The position numbers and the translations under genes are program-made. DNA of 64,000 bases from Fusarium oxysporum f. sp. lycopersici 4287 (Eukaryota > Ascomycota > Sordariomycetes > Hypocreales > Nectriaceae), in NCBI RefSeq assembly GCF_000149955.1, contig NC_030990.1, positions 2,090,502 to 2,154,501 on the forward strand, written 5' to 3'. Below the pieces are notes generated by a model. That model did not search any database. It saw only the letters and a list, made by a program, of their open reading frames with translations, and was not told the origin of the DNA. Below are positions 22,667-34,347 of this stretch, one piece after another; positions within the stretch are counted from its first letter, which is position 1, and each line of letters opens with the position of its first letter.

Positions 22667-24422
22667 ATGGCAACAGCCTCGTCTTCTTCGAATCTCTCGT
22701 CGCCGTCATCTTTTGTGACGGCGCATGATGCTACGCTTGATAAATCCACGGCCGCCAGTAGCCCCGTTCATGAGAACCCATGTCCCTATCGCGATGCGCG
22801 ACAACTGCCCCGCGACTTGAAGGCGCATTGCCAGATTTTACTCGAAGAGCAACTGTGTATGCTGGTGCTCGCTCCTCTTAATGGTAACTTACACTTACAG
22901 CTCGATAGATGGTTCCGCGATCAATCTCCTCAACAGCATTGCCGCCTCTGGCATATCCAAGCACACTCCTTCGAAGAAGCACGTCCTTGTCCCTCCTCCA
23001 AGCCATCTCGCTCTATTAAATACTCTTGTTATTCATCCTCTCCACACCACCCGTGCGGAGAAGAAAGACCAGCTTGACGTTGCCTCACAGGCTCTCGACT
23101 ATTTGCGCAATATTCTTCTAGTTGCCGGTCCCATTAATGCCGATCTCAGAACAGCCTTCCAATTCAGCTCTACACCACGCTCAGGTCGCCGCTGGGATCA
23201 ATATGGACAGGGAAACGATAGTGATATATCAGACACGGAATCAAATGGCGACGACGAACGACTTCGAGGCAAACTTGCCAACGACGGTAGCATATGGAAC
23301 CGTGGACAAGACTTTTGGTCAACCATTGGTTGGGCATTCAACTGCAGCACGTTATATCCGAAGCGATGGCAATACTGGAAAGCCTGGCTAGAGTTGATGT
23401 TGGATGTCTTGGAGGCCGACTGGAACGAGCGCGAGCGATGCGACAAGGAGGCGCAATTAGCCAATGGCCCAGAGAGCGAGCTACCCCGTACATCACGCAA
23501 TGAATCCATCATTGTCATGTATATGGAGCAACAAAACGGGCGACAAAATGGAGCTAAAGGATTTGTCAAAGCCATATTTGCCGATGGAGGCGAGATATCG
23601 TCGTCTGCCTTCCGCGAGGTTTTTGATAAGGAACCCAGAGGCCCGAGCAAGATGTCTAACAAACGAAAGCGGGAACAGGTGCTGGACCTGGAAAACGACA
23701 AATTTGGGGACTACTTTGATGATGAATCAATCTCTTCGGGAGTTTCTGAACCACCAACGCCTCAAAAGCCTAAGGACACTCGAAAACTCGGCGCAGCAAG
23801 TGTACACTCGCAAGGGCTGGTCGAGTCTGTCGACATACGCCTTCGTCTGTTCAGATTACTTTCTGCGGTGACATGGTCACTCCGAAAGCCTTCCGAGCTT
23901 CATCGTTTATATGAGGAGTACACTGCCTCCCTCAAACTTCTCCCACTCCCTATGTTTACTCTTTTTGCATGCCAGAGACCAAATCCCCTTCTATCTGAAG
24001 CACATATTACCATCACCAAAGAATTATTCGATTTATTACTACCATCATCGTACAAAGATCCTTCAAAGGTCGACCCAGAAGGTGACGCAGAAGGAAGTTT
24101 GACCTTGTCAATGTTAGAACAGTGTTTTGTCCCTCATCCGGCGAATACCGTAGCTCTGGAAGACAACGCGAAATTGTCCCTAGTCGTTGAAGACGCTATA
24201 CAACTTCTTTGGGCATGCGATCTAATGGTTTATTCTGAAGAGTTTGAAGAGGCTGTTGAGAAGGGCATCAAAGCTCGAGAAGCAAAAGCAAAGAAGCGGC
24301 GTACTGGGAAGGTTAAGGGTGATGAAGCCGACGCTCTTGCGCAAGAGATCCTGACTAATTCAGGTGAAAGAATTCGGTTGCTTTTGGAAGTTTTAAAAGC
24401 TTCTCAGGAAGCGGAGTCATGA
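22667..24422 (+). CDS. Conserved fungal protein of unknown function
   Basis: Two exons (22667-22854 and 22901-24422) encode 569 residues. The 46-nt intron (22855-22900, GTGTATG..TTACAG) is supported because joining gives LLEEQLSIDGSAINLLNSI without a break. The start chosen at 22667 (CGAAATGG) opens a Ser-rich leader; an in-frame ATG at 22565 would add 34 residues. Features seen are a segment WSTIGWAFNCS followed by PKRWQYWKAWLELMLDVLEADW, which looks like a conserved helical core, a basic patch NKRKREQ followed by an acidic stretch (possible nuclear localisation), and a long helical C-terminal half. It looks like a conserved ascomycete orphan family. I do not know its function and assign none. 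Confidence 0.85.
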
Positions 24423-24652
24423 GACGGTTAATGGGGTGATGGTTCTTATTGGTTTTCTGGTGGTAACGTACATATTATAGACTATCCAGTGCATGAACAT
24501 AATGCCGTAATGAATGATGATACCCAAGATTCTGCCGTTGAATCTGTTTCGTCTCTTTCCGCGACTCTTGTACATTGTTGCTACATTTGATATGGCAATC
24601 ATGGCTTGCTGGACCAGTTGAGCCGGTCAGTACTTAGCTGAAGCTCTATTGC

Positions 24653-25280
24653 TCAACGTTTCTTGGCTGCTGTAGGACTCCAAGAAGTTGGTTGCCATGT
24701 CTCGCCTGGTGCTCTGGCCTTGGCCGTAGCCCAAGGATCATCCTTCTTTTCAGCCTCTTCTTTGGTCTTTTTTGCGCCCGTGTCAGTCTGCTCACCACTC
24801 CTGGCGTCTTGTTGTAAAGGACTAGCCTTCGCCGGTGAAAGCAACGGTGCCGGCGCAGCCTGTGGCGCCTCCATAACTCGCGGTTTGGCCTCCCATCGAG
24901 CATCCGCCTCAGCAGCAAGCTTCTGCATCCTCACCCGGCGCAAAACATCGCTGTGTTGTTCCTCGATGCTTGGAGGTTCTTCTCGTGTATGCCGTAGCCA
25001 TTGGTGCCATTGTGGGCTGACCTTTACGGAAGAGTAGTGTGTTGATCGCGGGTATTTAACAATTCTTCGCCAGCGCTCATTACTCTCAGCGCCTCTCGTG
25101 AGTCGAAATTCCCAGTACGTGTTACCTTGAAGGTCGTAACCTGGTGGCATGTAAGTGGGAGGAGAGTGGTGGAGGGAAGATTAAAAACAAACCCACGAGG
25201 AAGCGCTTGCGCCATGGCAAGCGGAGAGCTTTCCACTTGTACCAGGCCCGCGCAACAGGCCCAATCTGATTTGTGGCCAT
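24653..25280 (-). CDS. NDUFAF2/B17.2L-like complex I assembly factor (mitochondrial)
   Basis: Two exons on the minus strand (25280-25193 and 25140-24653, intron 25141-25192) give 191 residues. The N-terminus PVARAWYKWKALRLPWRKRFLVG followed across the splice by YDLQGNTYWEF is the signature of the NDUFA12/NDUFAF2 (B17.2/mimitin) family. The chaperone form acts late in assembly of respiratory complex I. RIVKYPRSTHYSSVKVSPQWHQWLRHTREEPPS is also family-typical. The C-terminal 90 residues are Ala/Glu/Pro-rich, as in fungal NDUFAF2-like proteins, which favours the assembly factor over the structural subunit. The ATG at 25280 gives the usual N-terminus; an in-frame ATG at 25388 would add 36 residues. 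It shares an upstream region of about 560 bases with the divergent calponin-homology gene. Confidence 0.85.
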
Positions 25281-25844
25281 GGGCTTCTTTTGTTTCAATT
25301 TGTGACCTTGAATGTCACCAAAGGATATGGGGGGCGCAAATGTTCTGGTGAAGTCTTGAATCCATGACACACACACAGCCACTTTCATGATGCACCAGCC
25401 ACCTCACCCCAGCCACCTCAACACTCCCAGTCCACGTCATTTCATGGTGGGCTGGATGCTGGGGTCGGGTGCATGCCGCCCAATCTTGCCTGCTTGAACG
25501 CAAGCTGCTAATCCCTTGGATACTTACTTACCTACCTCGGATACCCGGGACCATCCTATTCTCTCTTCCTATTCTTCTCAATCAACACTTGATTTCTATC
25601 CTGGAAGTTGACCTTCAAGACAATTACTTGGAGACAGCTTCATTTGTTTTATCGAGAATCGATACCCATCCCCTCCCTGCGTTCAAGAAGCTGTGCGACT
25701 TTTGCGACAGGACCGTACTCTCTACGTCGCTTACCAGTGCAAACGCTTGAATCTCAACTCGTACCTGTCGAGATACAAATCTAATTCCTTATTCCTCAGA
25801 GTGGTTGAATTGCTATTTCGAGAACCTATCCGAGAGCCGTCATC
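25281..25844. promoter_or_regulatory. Divergent promoter region (NDUFAF2-like / calponin-homology gene)
   Basis: The only sequence between two divergently transcribed genes. It holds CT-rich leader-like tracts on the plus strand (25545-25590) and CACC repeats near 25395-25430. No discrete operator can be named. Confidence 0.5.
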
Positions 25845-27868
25845 ATGGCGTCCGTGTCGTCGCTGGATAAGGACTTGCGCAAGATGCGCCTTGAGAAATA
25901 CACACCAGCAGCGGCGAATGAAGCTCGTTCATGGATCGAAGATATTCTAGGAGAGAGTCTTCCTTCGTCCGATCTCCTCGAAGGACTAAAAGATGGAGTT
26001 GCTCTATGCAAGTAAGTCACCTCAAGGCTGGCGATCATGAATGCGGGACTTACACAATTCTCAGACTCGCCAATCTCGCCCTACCACCTCCTGGGGTTCG
26101 GTTCAAGCAATCGGCCATGCCTTTCGTACAGATGGAAAACATCTCGCTATTTCTCCGTGCTTGCCAATCTCCACCACTGAACCTCCACCAACATGATACA
26201 TTCCTTACTGTCGATCTTTTTGAGCAGAAGGACCCAGCGCAAGTACTTCAATGTATCGGCGCATTCAGCAGAGCGGCCCATGCTGCTAATCCTCAAAACT
26301 TTCCCACCTCGATTGGACCTAAAAATCGACCTGAAACGGTTACTCCACAAGGAACAGGTTCAAGGACACCTACCGGGACACGCGACAGGGGCGCATCCGT
26401 TACGAGCAACAAGTCGCCTGCTTTTGGACGCTCTGCTGCTCTGCCACATCGAACAGGTGATTCGGGCTCTGGGCGGTGGAGTCCTACCAAGAGCCCTACC
26501 CCGAAGAATGGGCCCGAATCTCCTGGCGCCGTTAGCAGCTGGAGCAAAAAGGAGCACGAAGGTACTACTGCACCGGCTTGGAATATTGCACAGTATGGTT
26601 ACTTGGGGGGCGCTAGCCAAGGTAATCTCGGTATATCGTTTGGTGGTAGGCGACAGATCACCAATGCTGGTCCCCGCGTGCCAACTCTCGCTGAGAAGGA
26701 GCGCCGTCGAAAGGAGGAGGAAGAGCGCGCTCACCGTGAAGCGGACGAAGGGGAGAGGCAGCGAGCTGAAGAGGAGGATCGCGCCCGAGTTGAGGAAGAG
26801 CTCAGGTGGGAGCAGGAAACAGAACAACTCCGAGAAAAGGAGCGGCAGGCTGCCGAAGAAGAGAAGCGAAGATGGGAGGAGGAGGAACGGCAATGGAAAT
26901 TGACAGAAGAGAAACGGCGCAAGGAGGAGGAAGATGCCGAAGCCCGACTTGCCGAAGAACGAAAAAGCGTGAAGAATCGTGGTGATTCTAAGCTGACGGG
27001 GCAGTTCCTGAGTCAGTACCGAGCCGACCAAGGAGCATCACAACAAGACGGTGCTTCAGAAGATGACTACAAGAACCGTGTGAAGCAGTTGGAGCAAGAG
27101 TTGGAGCTCGCTCGACAACGAGAAGCCGAGTATGAGCGAGAGCGTCAAGAGAGAGCTCAACGTCAAGGAAGCATAGAGACAAAGCCAACTCCTAAGCCAA
27201 AGCCTAAGCTGGTATCCAGTCCTCCAACACGTTCTGACTCATGGTCTAAAGACGAGCGAGAAGTTCTGCGGACTCGGTCTCCTTTCAACAGAGAACCCCT
27301 TCAAACAAATAACGCTCCTGTATTACCCTCAAGGTCACCTCGCCCCTTGCCTGACCCGACTGCCCTTCCCCAGGCCAAGTCACAGAACACGAGCAGCCGG
27401 CCCCTTCCGGATCCCGCCGCATACTCCTCGAGACCTACACCCGCCGCTCCCAGCCGTACCGACCGCTTTCTATCAAGTAATCCAGCCCCTTCACCACCTG
27501 CAGCCCAGGCGACTTATTCACGCGAATTGGGCGCCACAGCCGAGCGCGATGCCGAAGACCAGCGCCGCGCACAGAGCCAGAATAAGACCAAGGCAGGTGG
27601 GTGGGCCTCCAAATCACTTCTTGAACGAGAGATGGAGATGGAACGTCAACGGCAGCGCGAGTGGGAAGAGGCACAGAAAGAGACTGCTGCGGCGGTGCGC
27701 TCCAATGAAGGTGTAGACGGAATCGGCGGTGGTATTGGTGGTCGGTGGGATGTTGGGCAATGGGCTGGCTATACAGGTGGTGACAGCCAGAATAAGGGGT
27801 CAGTGGGTATCGGAGCTGGTCGAAGACAGATCGTAGGACCTCGGCCGCTTCCTGAGCAACCAAGGTAA
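25845..27868 (+). CDS. Calponin-homology domain protein with coiled coil (transgelin-like)
   Basis: Two exons (25845-26011 and 26065-27868, intron GTAAGT..TCAG of 53 nt) give 656 residues. Residues about 1-130 form a calponin-homology domain: ANEARSWIEDILGE, LLEGLKDGVALCKLANLA, PFVQMENISLFLRAC and DLFEQKDPAQVLQCI, the actin-binding fold of Scp1/transgelin. A calponin-type short repeat (YGYLGGASQGNLGISFGGRR) follows at about 231-252, and a second partial one (GSVGIGAGRRQI) at the extreme C-terminus. Between them lie a Glu/Arg-rich coiled coil (about 265-420) and a Pro/Ser-rich linker with repeated 'RPLPDP' motifs. Budding- and fission-yeast transgelins are near 200 residues, so this is a long filamentous-fungal version. 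The expected role is actin bundling at cortical patches or rings; partners are inferred. Confidence 0.88.
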
Positions 27869-28309
27869 GGTGCCGGCCTAGAAATAGAAACGATCGCGTT
27901 GCAACTCAAGCAACGAAGTACTGGGCTGATTGAGGGGTCTTTCAAATTTTGATCGATTGTGATGGCCTCTATAGAATTCAAACTATTTCAATAAATGCTC
28001 ACGTTCAATGCTGGACCCCTGGTTTAATTATATCCGTTGTCCATACATATCCATGGCCATTTGGTCAGTATCATCAGCCGCTTGATAGAAAGGAGAAAGA
28101 GCTGCTAGGCTTTAGTTGCCGGACATTTGGTATGATAAGAACCTTTCGTGTATTGTGGTATCTTGAGGCTTTCAAAAAATGTACTTCATCTACCCATCCA
28201 AAGCACATACTTGCTATGATCGATCCACCCATTTTATCTAGACCTATCCCTGAAAGGTACAAAAACCCACTCCATGCTTCATAAAATCCCAATTCACAGC
28301 ATGAAATTC
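27869..28309. other. Convergent intergenic region
   Basis: A 441-base spacer between two convergent genes, probably made of both 3' untranslated regions. It is AT-rich. No other feature seen. Confidence 0.5.
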
Positions 28310-30031
28310 TCAAACATGATTTGCTTCTCCCATGGCAGCCTCATCGCGGCACCGTTTGCACATACACCAGCCGCCTAGACTACCCCTTGCCCATTCCCGG
28401 CGTTGTTGCACAGGCAAATTGACGTCGCAATAGTGGTTGAGAATCTCCTCACCTTTCTTGATACCTCCCGGACGACCACCCACAACACGCTCCTTTCTGG
28501 CTTCAAGAACCATGCGGCCACCCCATTCCCATGTGACGTTGGGGTCGCAATCATGGTTCGCGAGACACCAATACGGGTGCACTGCGGCGACATCAGGGCG
28601 ACCATCCCGAGGGTTTTTACGGGCCGAAGCAGTGCCCCTGAACTTGGCGTATAGCGTGTTGAGAACCCATAGATCGTTCTCAGCGAGCGAAGAGTATATA
28701 TCGATGTCCATCTTTTCCAAAACGTGGAGCGGTGTTTCGATATTGTATTTGAAAGAAAAGGGCAGTGTCCACTCAGGAGGCGGACCAGCATTTGGTGAGA
28801 CGTTGATGTCGTTGGTTCGAGTCGGAACGAAATCACCCCATATATACTTGACCTCTCGAACATCAAGAGGATTAACCTCCTCGTGAGCAGCAATAGCCAA
28901 GACACGAGAAAGTAGCAAAAGGTAAAGTGTTTGGTCCGCTTCAAATGCATCAGGATCCTTAGCGATTGCATCGACATCCTTCTCACAAACCGCTGGATGA
29001 TATCTCTCCATGGCTTGATCAAAGCAATATTGAGTGCAGAACACCGTATCGTAGCATTCAGGGCAACTGACGGGCTCGTTCTCGCTACCTAGTGGTGGCA
29101 GATCAGAGCTGCATGCGTCACAAATAGAGTCCTTCAGACGATTGTTCGCCGTGAGAAGTGAGTATTCCTTCAGCACAACCTCACCGGGGGCGATGTCCTC
29201 CTTGGCGAAGACTCCAAGCTGCTTGCATGTTGGAATAATTTCATAGTCATCGGTGCTGCTCGCTCCTTCTAACAGGACAGGCAAGGTCGCAACCTCGACA
29301 ACACACTTTGGTGCCATGGAGCTCAAACGCTCGTTGAGTTCAGCCAATGATTCCGGGGCGAAACGATCAGGTTCGTGGTCATTCCAGGGGTAGACCTCGC
29401 GACGGACGAGGCCTTGATCGGGGAGATTGGGGTAATCAATATCGATATCATCACGGCGAAGCCTTCTGCGGGCGACAGTGACAATGTTGTTTTTGGTGTC
29501 GAGTAGTTCTTGATTCGATGGTGAGAGCTGAAGACCGCGCTGACAGAAACTGGCAGCACTCTGCAGTGATCCACAAAGTAACAGGCCTAAAGATAGGATC
29601 TGATATGCACGAACTTGCGCCAATATGGCCAGTCGTTTGACTGCCTCGTCTTCGACTTCCAGGTCAGTTTCGGGGCTCTGTAGCTCATCTTGGGGAAGGT
29701 TCCCATGTGCTAGAACATCGGGTAAGGGAACTGCTGTATGCATCTGCAAAGACTCGAGGGCCTGCTCATGATATTCGAAGCCCTCATTGAGAACCTCATC
29801 GGCTAGTAAGAGTGCACGATATGCATCACCGGCTGCAAGGTCCGGATATCCTAGATCCGAGTGGATAGCGGCACGGTTGAGGTAGAGTATCAAGTCATAG
29901 GGTAGGCTAGAAAGTCCTTCTGTGAGCTGTGATCGCCGGTCGAGCAGCTGCTCGTTCCGGGCTGTTGGGTCCATGTCAGGATCAAGATCGTCGAGGTGAT
30001 GACTCGTCAAGTCGAGAGCCAGTCTTTTCAT
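28310..30031 (-). CDS. TPR-MYND-SET protein (SMYD-like methyltransferase)
   Basis: Intronless, 573 residues. Residues about 25-200 are TPR-like helices (YDLILYLNRAAIHSDLGYPDLAAGDAYRALLLADE, and SAASFCQRGLQLSPSNQELLD). The SET domain begins near 260 (GVFAKEDIAPGEVVLKE). It is split by a Cys/His cluster at about 304-346 (CDACSSDL, CPECYDTVFC, YC, HPAVC) of the MYND-like type. It resumes with the cofactor-binding motif NHDCDP at 492-497 and the active-site segment GEEILNHYC with Tyr534. A post-SET CMCKRC follows near the end. This split-SET layout is that of the SMYD family of protein lysine methyltransferases, except that here the TPR part is N-terminal rather than C-terminal. The substrate is unknown; histone or non-histone lysine is possible. 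Confidence 0.87.
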   Translation of the reverse strand: MKRLALDLTSHHLDDLDPDMDPTARNEQLLDRRSQLTEGLSSLPYDLILYLNRAAIHSDLGYPDLAAGDAYRALLLADEVLNEGFEYHEQALESLQMHTAVPLPDVLAHGNLPQDELQSPETDLEVEDEAVKRLAILAQVRAYQILSLGLLLCGSLQSAASFCQRGLQLSPSNQELLDTKNNIVTVARRRLRRDDIDIDYPNLPDQGLVRREVYPWNDHEPDRFAPESLAELNERLSSMAPKCVVEVATLPVLLEGASSTDDYEIIPTCKQLGVFAKEDIAPGEVVLKEYSLLTANNRLKDSICDACSSDLPPLGSENEPVSCPECYDTVFCTQYCFDQAMERYHPAVCEKDVDAIAKDPDAFEADQTLYLLLLSRVLAIAAHEEVNPLDVREVKYIWGDFVPTRTNDINVSPNAGPPPEWTLPFSFKYNIETPLHVLEKMDIDIYSSLAENDLWVLNTLYAKFRGTASARKNPRDGRPDVAAVHPYWCLANHDCDPNVTWEWGGRMVLEARKERVVGGRPGGIKKGEEILNHYCDVNLPVQQRREWARGSLGGWCMCKRCRDEAAMGEANHV

Positions 30032-32539
30032 CGAGTTGTGTAAGTTGACACAAGAGTGGACTTCGGTAAAGAGGAGTAAGAGAAAAGTTGAACTAATGGA
30101 TTTAGGCCAAGAATTGAATGCGGGACCCCGGGTGTAGAGCAGAGTTCAGCTCTGGTCTAAATCCGCAGAGATCGCAGTCATATAAAAAGGAGGAGGCATA
30201 GAAAGAAGGACAAGTCTAGAAGTGACGATGACAGTCGTTTGGTTACCAGACAAGGATCGGGGAGCTAAGGAATCGAGAAAGGGAGAAATAACTTGGGGGA
30301 GCGCGGTGATTCGCTATTCGTTTATATTAGTTGTCTTCTGCAACGGGAGGCTTTTTGGTAGGGCAGTCCAGGATGACTTCCCATCAAGACCCTGAATCTT
30401 GATATTTTCGCCGAAGATAAAACAGGGTATTTTTCAATAGGCAAGGTAAGGCAGTTGGCCAAAACAAAGAAAACAGGCTTGGTAATTTCCAACTGCCAAA
30501 CAAAAGGTTGGCTAATGATGTTGGTTGGTGTTAGATGTCGGAGCGAAGGTTCCGGGTCACACGAGAACAAAGTGCAACTGAGAAGTGTGCGGTGTGATCA
30601 CGACTCACCAAAGAAGTAACGTCCGTTGATGATTTGATCGCCAGGGTCCATCCATCCCGTTTCAACCTCCAATTCAATTTTTAAACCCCCAAACTGAGTA
30701 AGGGAAAAAAAAAAAAAAAAGACCCAGAACGTCCCACAGGTGGGCTAAAAAGTCCCCTCCACACCCCTCCCACGTTTGCTCGACTCGCAGCTGTCAAATA
30801 CGAAAAGGCTAGAGCTTCGATATTGTCAAGGGAGCCATAATATAAGGGTCCTCCAGATCCAAACTGGTGTGATCCTTACGTAGGGAACTTGATTCTCGGA
30901 TTGACTAACCGAAGTGATGTCGTTCTTTTCTTCTTCTTATTCTTTCATCAAGCTCTTTTCTTCGATGAGCCAGCTTCGCCGGGCCGGTCTCTTAGAGTGT
31001 CCAATGGCCAAGGACAGCAACCAATCGCACCTCTAACGGCAAACTTGAGATCGATCGCAGAAATGACATTTTTGTGCTGGGCTGCATAGGCATGCAGCAG
31101 GTCAAGATGCTTGCCCGTTTCCCAAAAATGCTTCCCAACCAAGTCTGAAATAATAAAGAACATGGTGCAGTGCAGCTTCACATCGGATTCTCATAGTCAT
31201 CATTCTCGGATGCCGACTTGACGGGCCCATGTCATAAGTCGACGTCGATTCGAGTGCCAACGACCCTGCTAATGCCCTGCATGCATGAGAGTGTAGTAGG
31301 AACAAGCACATACACTCACCGTTTCTTACACGATCTTGAGAGACTTGTTGTTACCCCTCAGTTGAGGAGGTCTTGAAATGTTTCTTCGACAGCATGGTCT
31401 ATAGCTCGGGTACAAATCAGGCGACGCGGAATATATCGTTTGAGCGGATGCTCCTCCGTGAGACTCTGGTGTTCACGAATGACCTGAGGATTACGGAGAA
31501 TGAAGCTGCTGGAGGCTTCTAGAGACGTCCATGTCCTCTACATGGATACTGTATCTATTCACCTGAGAATTGCATAAATGGAGGGGGCTAGAGGGGTCAG
31601 AATCTTGGAGGGGTCCATTGGAGGGGCAGACCAGGGACCAGATGGACGAGGGTTTAACCAGCCGGCATCTGCCCTGGAAAATTCTGCCAGGGCTGGCCAG
31701 CCATGATGGAGCTCATACCGACTTACACACATACACCCACAGAGATGCACACTGAATAGAAAGCACCGCAGGTAATCAATTATACGACAGGGCATAGATA
31801 CTGGATATAAGACTGACATGCCTCCTTTCACCCATGAATGCTCTGCCCCAAGGTGATCAGTGAAGTCGGTATAAGTTGACAGCCTCCCTCCCTCATGAGA
31901 CAAGAGCTAAAGAGCACAACCACCGTCCACGATGCTTTGCAACGGAACGGCTAGCGGCGCGCCTGAACCCGCCGAGAAACCAGCTAACCTAACGCTGTGC
32001 CCTCTTAGCCGGACATACGTCATGAAATCACCCGTCCGTCAGTAAAAGCTCCGCCGAGCCGGACAAGCACATGCTTGAGAACGCACTATTGACCCTATCT
32101 ACAGTACCCTACCTCAAGCCACGGGAACGCTCCCTACACCTGGGTATCCTTATCAGAGGATGAAGGGAGGAAGACGTCAGATTTGGACGTTTATACTGCC
32201 TGTTCCTTGCATGCATGAGTCCAGACATCTTGCCCAGCTCAATTGGCCCGTGCTTCTTTTGTGGTAATTCACGGATAGATAATTGATCCTTCAACACATA
32301 TCTAGCCATGTACCAAAAACGATCGAAACCGACGATAAGATTCGGAGCTGTCGAGGAGCTGTCTGGCTGACTATTGGCTCTGTGCTGTGTCACCACCCGG
32401 TAATGATGATGCTACTTTGGTTGCCTCTTAGGTCGCTTGGCTTCCATTGCTTTGACAAGGGTTAGTTAGGTTAGGTAGGGCTCAATAGCACGTCAGCAAC
32501 TTAAGACCACATGTCAAGCCGCTGTAAGTCAGATCTAAT

Positions 32540-32749
32540 ATGCTTAAAGATCTCTCTCCAAGATTCCCAAGCAACTTAGATGACGATTTCTCATCAGCCT
32601 TCGTCATTGATAATATTCCTAGACGGGACCTACCACCAAACCAAGCTCAAGTCCAATCATTCCATAAGGAGGACTTAGCCTTCCTCACTCATCCCCATGC
32701 CAACTCTTATTACCTTGACGACGACTGGGAACAAACGGCAATCCGATAA
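32540..32749 (+). CDS. Possible small acidic ORF, 69 residues
   Basis: An ATG-initiated frame with an acidic product (NLDDDFSSAFVIDNIPRRDL, ending in a DDDWEQ segment). It has no signal peptide or membrane helix and I recognise no family. Composition looks more protein-like than neighbouring frames. It could be a small gene, one exon of a larger one, or a remnant. Confidence 0.2.
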   Translation: MLKDLSPRFPSNLDDDFSSAFVIDNIPRRDLPPNQAQVQSFHKEDLAFLTHPHANSYYLDDDWEQTAIR

Positions 32750-33381
32750 GCTTTTCTCAACGGGACACCACGCGGCTAAACTGCCCCATGGTTGACCTGC
32801 GTTATCTAGAAACAGAAACCAGCCATACACGATTCAGATATGCCAGTGTCAGAAAGTCAAAGCCTACTTATCCTAACTAACTACATAGTACCTTGCTGTG
32901 CAGTACTCTACAGGTGTCTAGCACGCCACTGCACTCATCATATCGTCTTCTGTACTGGAGACTGATCTAACTGTAAGCTCCCACTGAGCTTCATCATTCT
33001 GATTGCCCTCAACTATCATCGAAGCTTTCGAGGTACCAAGGAAGCCATTGTGAGACCGTTTTCGCTCCTCCCAACCCCCGTGTCTCCGCCCACCCACGGT
33101 CAGGCAAGTAAGTTACTCTACTCGTGGGGAGGTCTTTCCCCGTCTTGAGTGCTCTTACTCCATGTCTGGGTCGACATTTACCAACGGGAGTTTGATCCAC
33201 TACGATGACGAAGTAGGTACCCAATACTACCGTACCTACCAGAAACTAGAAAAAAGGCCCACTGTGACTTCCATGGAACCCCGCCTCTCGTAGACTATAC
33301 CTACAGCATTATCAAATTATCCCACAACGTTTAAACAACATCCTGATAATTTATCTGAGTCGATTGCCTTGCCTACCTACC

Positions 33382-33390
33382 TTATATATA
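33382..33390 (+). promoter_or_regulatory. TATA-like element upstream of 6-phosphogluconolactonase
   Basis: TTATATATA lies about 180 bases upstream of the ATG at 33565. It is followed by a strongly pyrimidine-rich leader (33460-33520, CTTTCTTCGTCTCTCTCC and similar), a usual core-promoter layout for fungal metabolic genes. Confidence 0.45.
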
Positions 33391-33564
33391 CCCTTGACAC
33401 ACTTACATCTTCTCTCACCCGTGTCAAGGATCAATCAGAGCTGTAGGAAAACCACGCACCTCGGTCTTTCTTCGTCTCTCTCCTTGTTCCGTCATTTTTT
33501 ATCTCCCTCTTCCACATCGTCACAACTCACCGCAAGCTTCAAAACCCGCACCACAAACGTCACC

Positions 33565-34347
33565 ATGGGTAAAACACAACCAAACCTTTTCGCATTTCGC
33601 AACGTTGACGCCCTCGCCCCGGCGCTGCGTTCTTATGTTATCCAGAGCCAAGCTGCCGGCATCGCCCGGCACGGCGCTTTCAAAGTGGGTGTATCTGGTG
33701 GTTCGCTCCCCAAGACGCTCGCCCAAGCCCTCCTGGCCCCCTCTTCGGGCCCCAACGATGTCGTCGATTTCAAGCGCTGGGAAATCTTCTTTGCAGATGA
33801 GCGCGCTGTGCCCCTCGACCACGAAGACTCCAACTATGCCCTTCTCAAGAAGGAACTTCTGGACAAGATCCCCGAGGACCAGAAGCCCACCGTGCACCCC
33901 ATCGACACAGAACACTTGAACGACCTGCAAGAACTTGCCGACCAGTACGAGAAGACACTCGTTGCCAGCTTCGCCAGCCGCGACTCGGTCCGTCTGCCTA
34001 TCTTCGACCTCCTCCTCCTCGGCTGCGGACCCGACGGACACACCTGCTCTCTTTTCCCTGGCCATGAACTGCTCCGTGAAGTCGACGCCTGGGTTGCTCC
34101 CATTGAAGACTCCCCTAAGCCTCCTCCAAAGCGCATCACCCTCACTCTTCCAGTCGTCAACCACTCCGTTCGTGTCGCGTTCGTCGCTACTGGCGGCGGC
34201 AAGAAGGACATCATGAAGCAGATCTTCGATACCGACGGTGGTCTGCCTTGCACTCTTGTCAATGAGGGTACTGGTGAACGCTGCAGTTGGTTCGTCGACG
34301 AGCCTGCTGTCGAGGGCGTCAGCTTTCCGCGAAGGGCTTTCCTCTGA
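33565..34347 (+). CDS. 6-phosphogluconolactonase (oxidative pentose phosphate pathway)
   Basis: Intronless, 260 residues, starting at an ideal context CACCATGG. The frame is open upstream to 33364 but has no ATG there, so 33565 is the start. The enzyme hydrolyses 6-phosphoglucono-1,5-lactone to 6-phosphogluconate, the second step of the NADPH-producing branch, in the cytosol. Seen are the phosphate-binding loop VGVSGGSLPKTLA, WEIFFADERAVPLDHEDSNY, and the signature LLLLGCGPDGHTCSLFPGH with G153-H158. Also present are KRITLTLPVVNHS and a C-terminal WFVDEPAV. Length and motif order are those of eukaryotic Sol-type 6PGL. Neighbours are unrelated; the gene converges on the coiled-coil protein to its right. 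Confidence 0.95.
   Translation: MGKTQPNLFAFRNVDALAPALRSYVIQSQAAGIARHGAFKVGVSGGSLPKTLAQALLAPSSGPNDVVDFKRWEIFFADERAVPLDHEDSNYALLKKELLDKIPEDQKPTVHPIDTEHLNDLQELADQYEKTLVASFASRDSVRLPIFDLLLLGCGPDGHTCSLFPGHELLREVDAWVAPIEDSPKPPPKRITLTLPVVNHSVRVAFVATGGGKKDIMKQIFDTDGGLPCTLVNEGTGERCSWFVDEPAVEGVSFPRRAFL

Larger units (their letters stand above)
30032..33564. other. Intergenic region of 3.5 kb
   Basis: The left part is the leader and promoter of the SET gene; an A16 run lies at 30705-30720. A 69-codon ATG frame at 32540-32749 has an acidic, protein-like translation (listed separately). The right end is the 6-phosphogluconolactonase promoter. Nothing else is supported. Confidence 0.5.
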
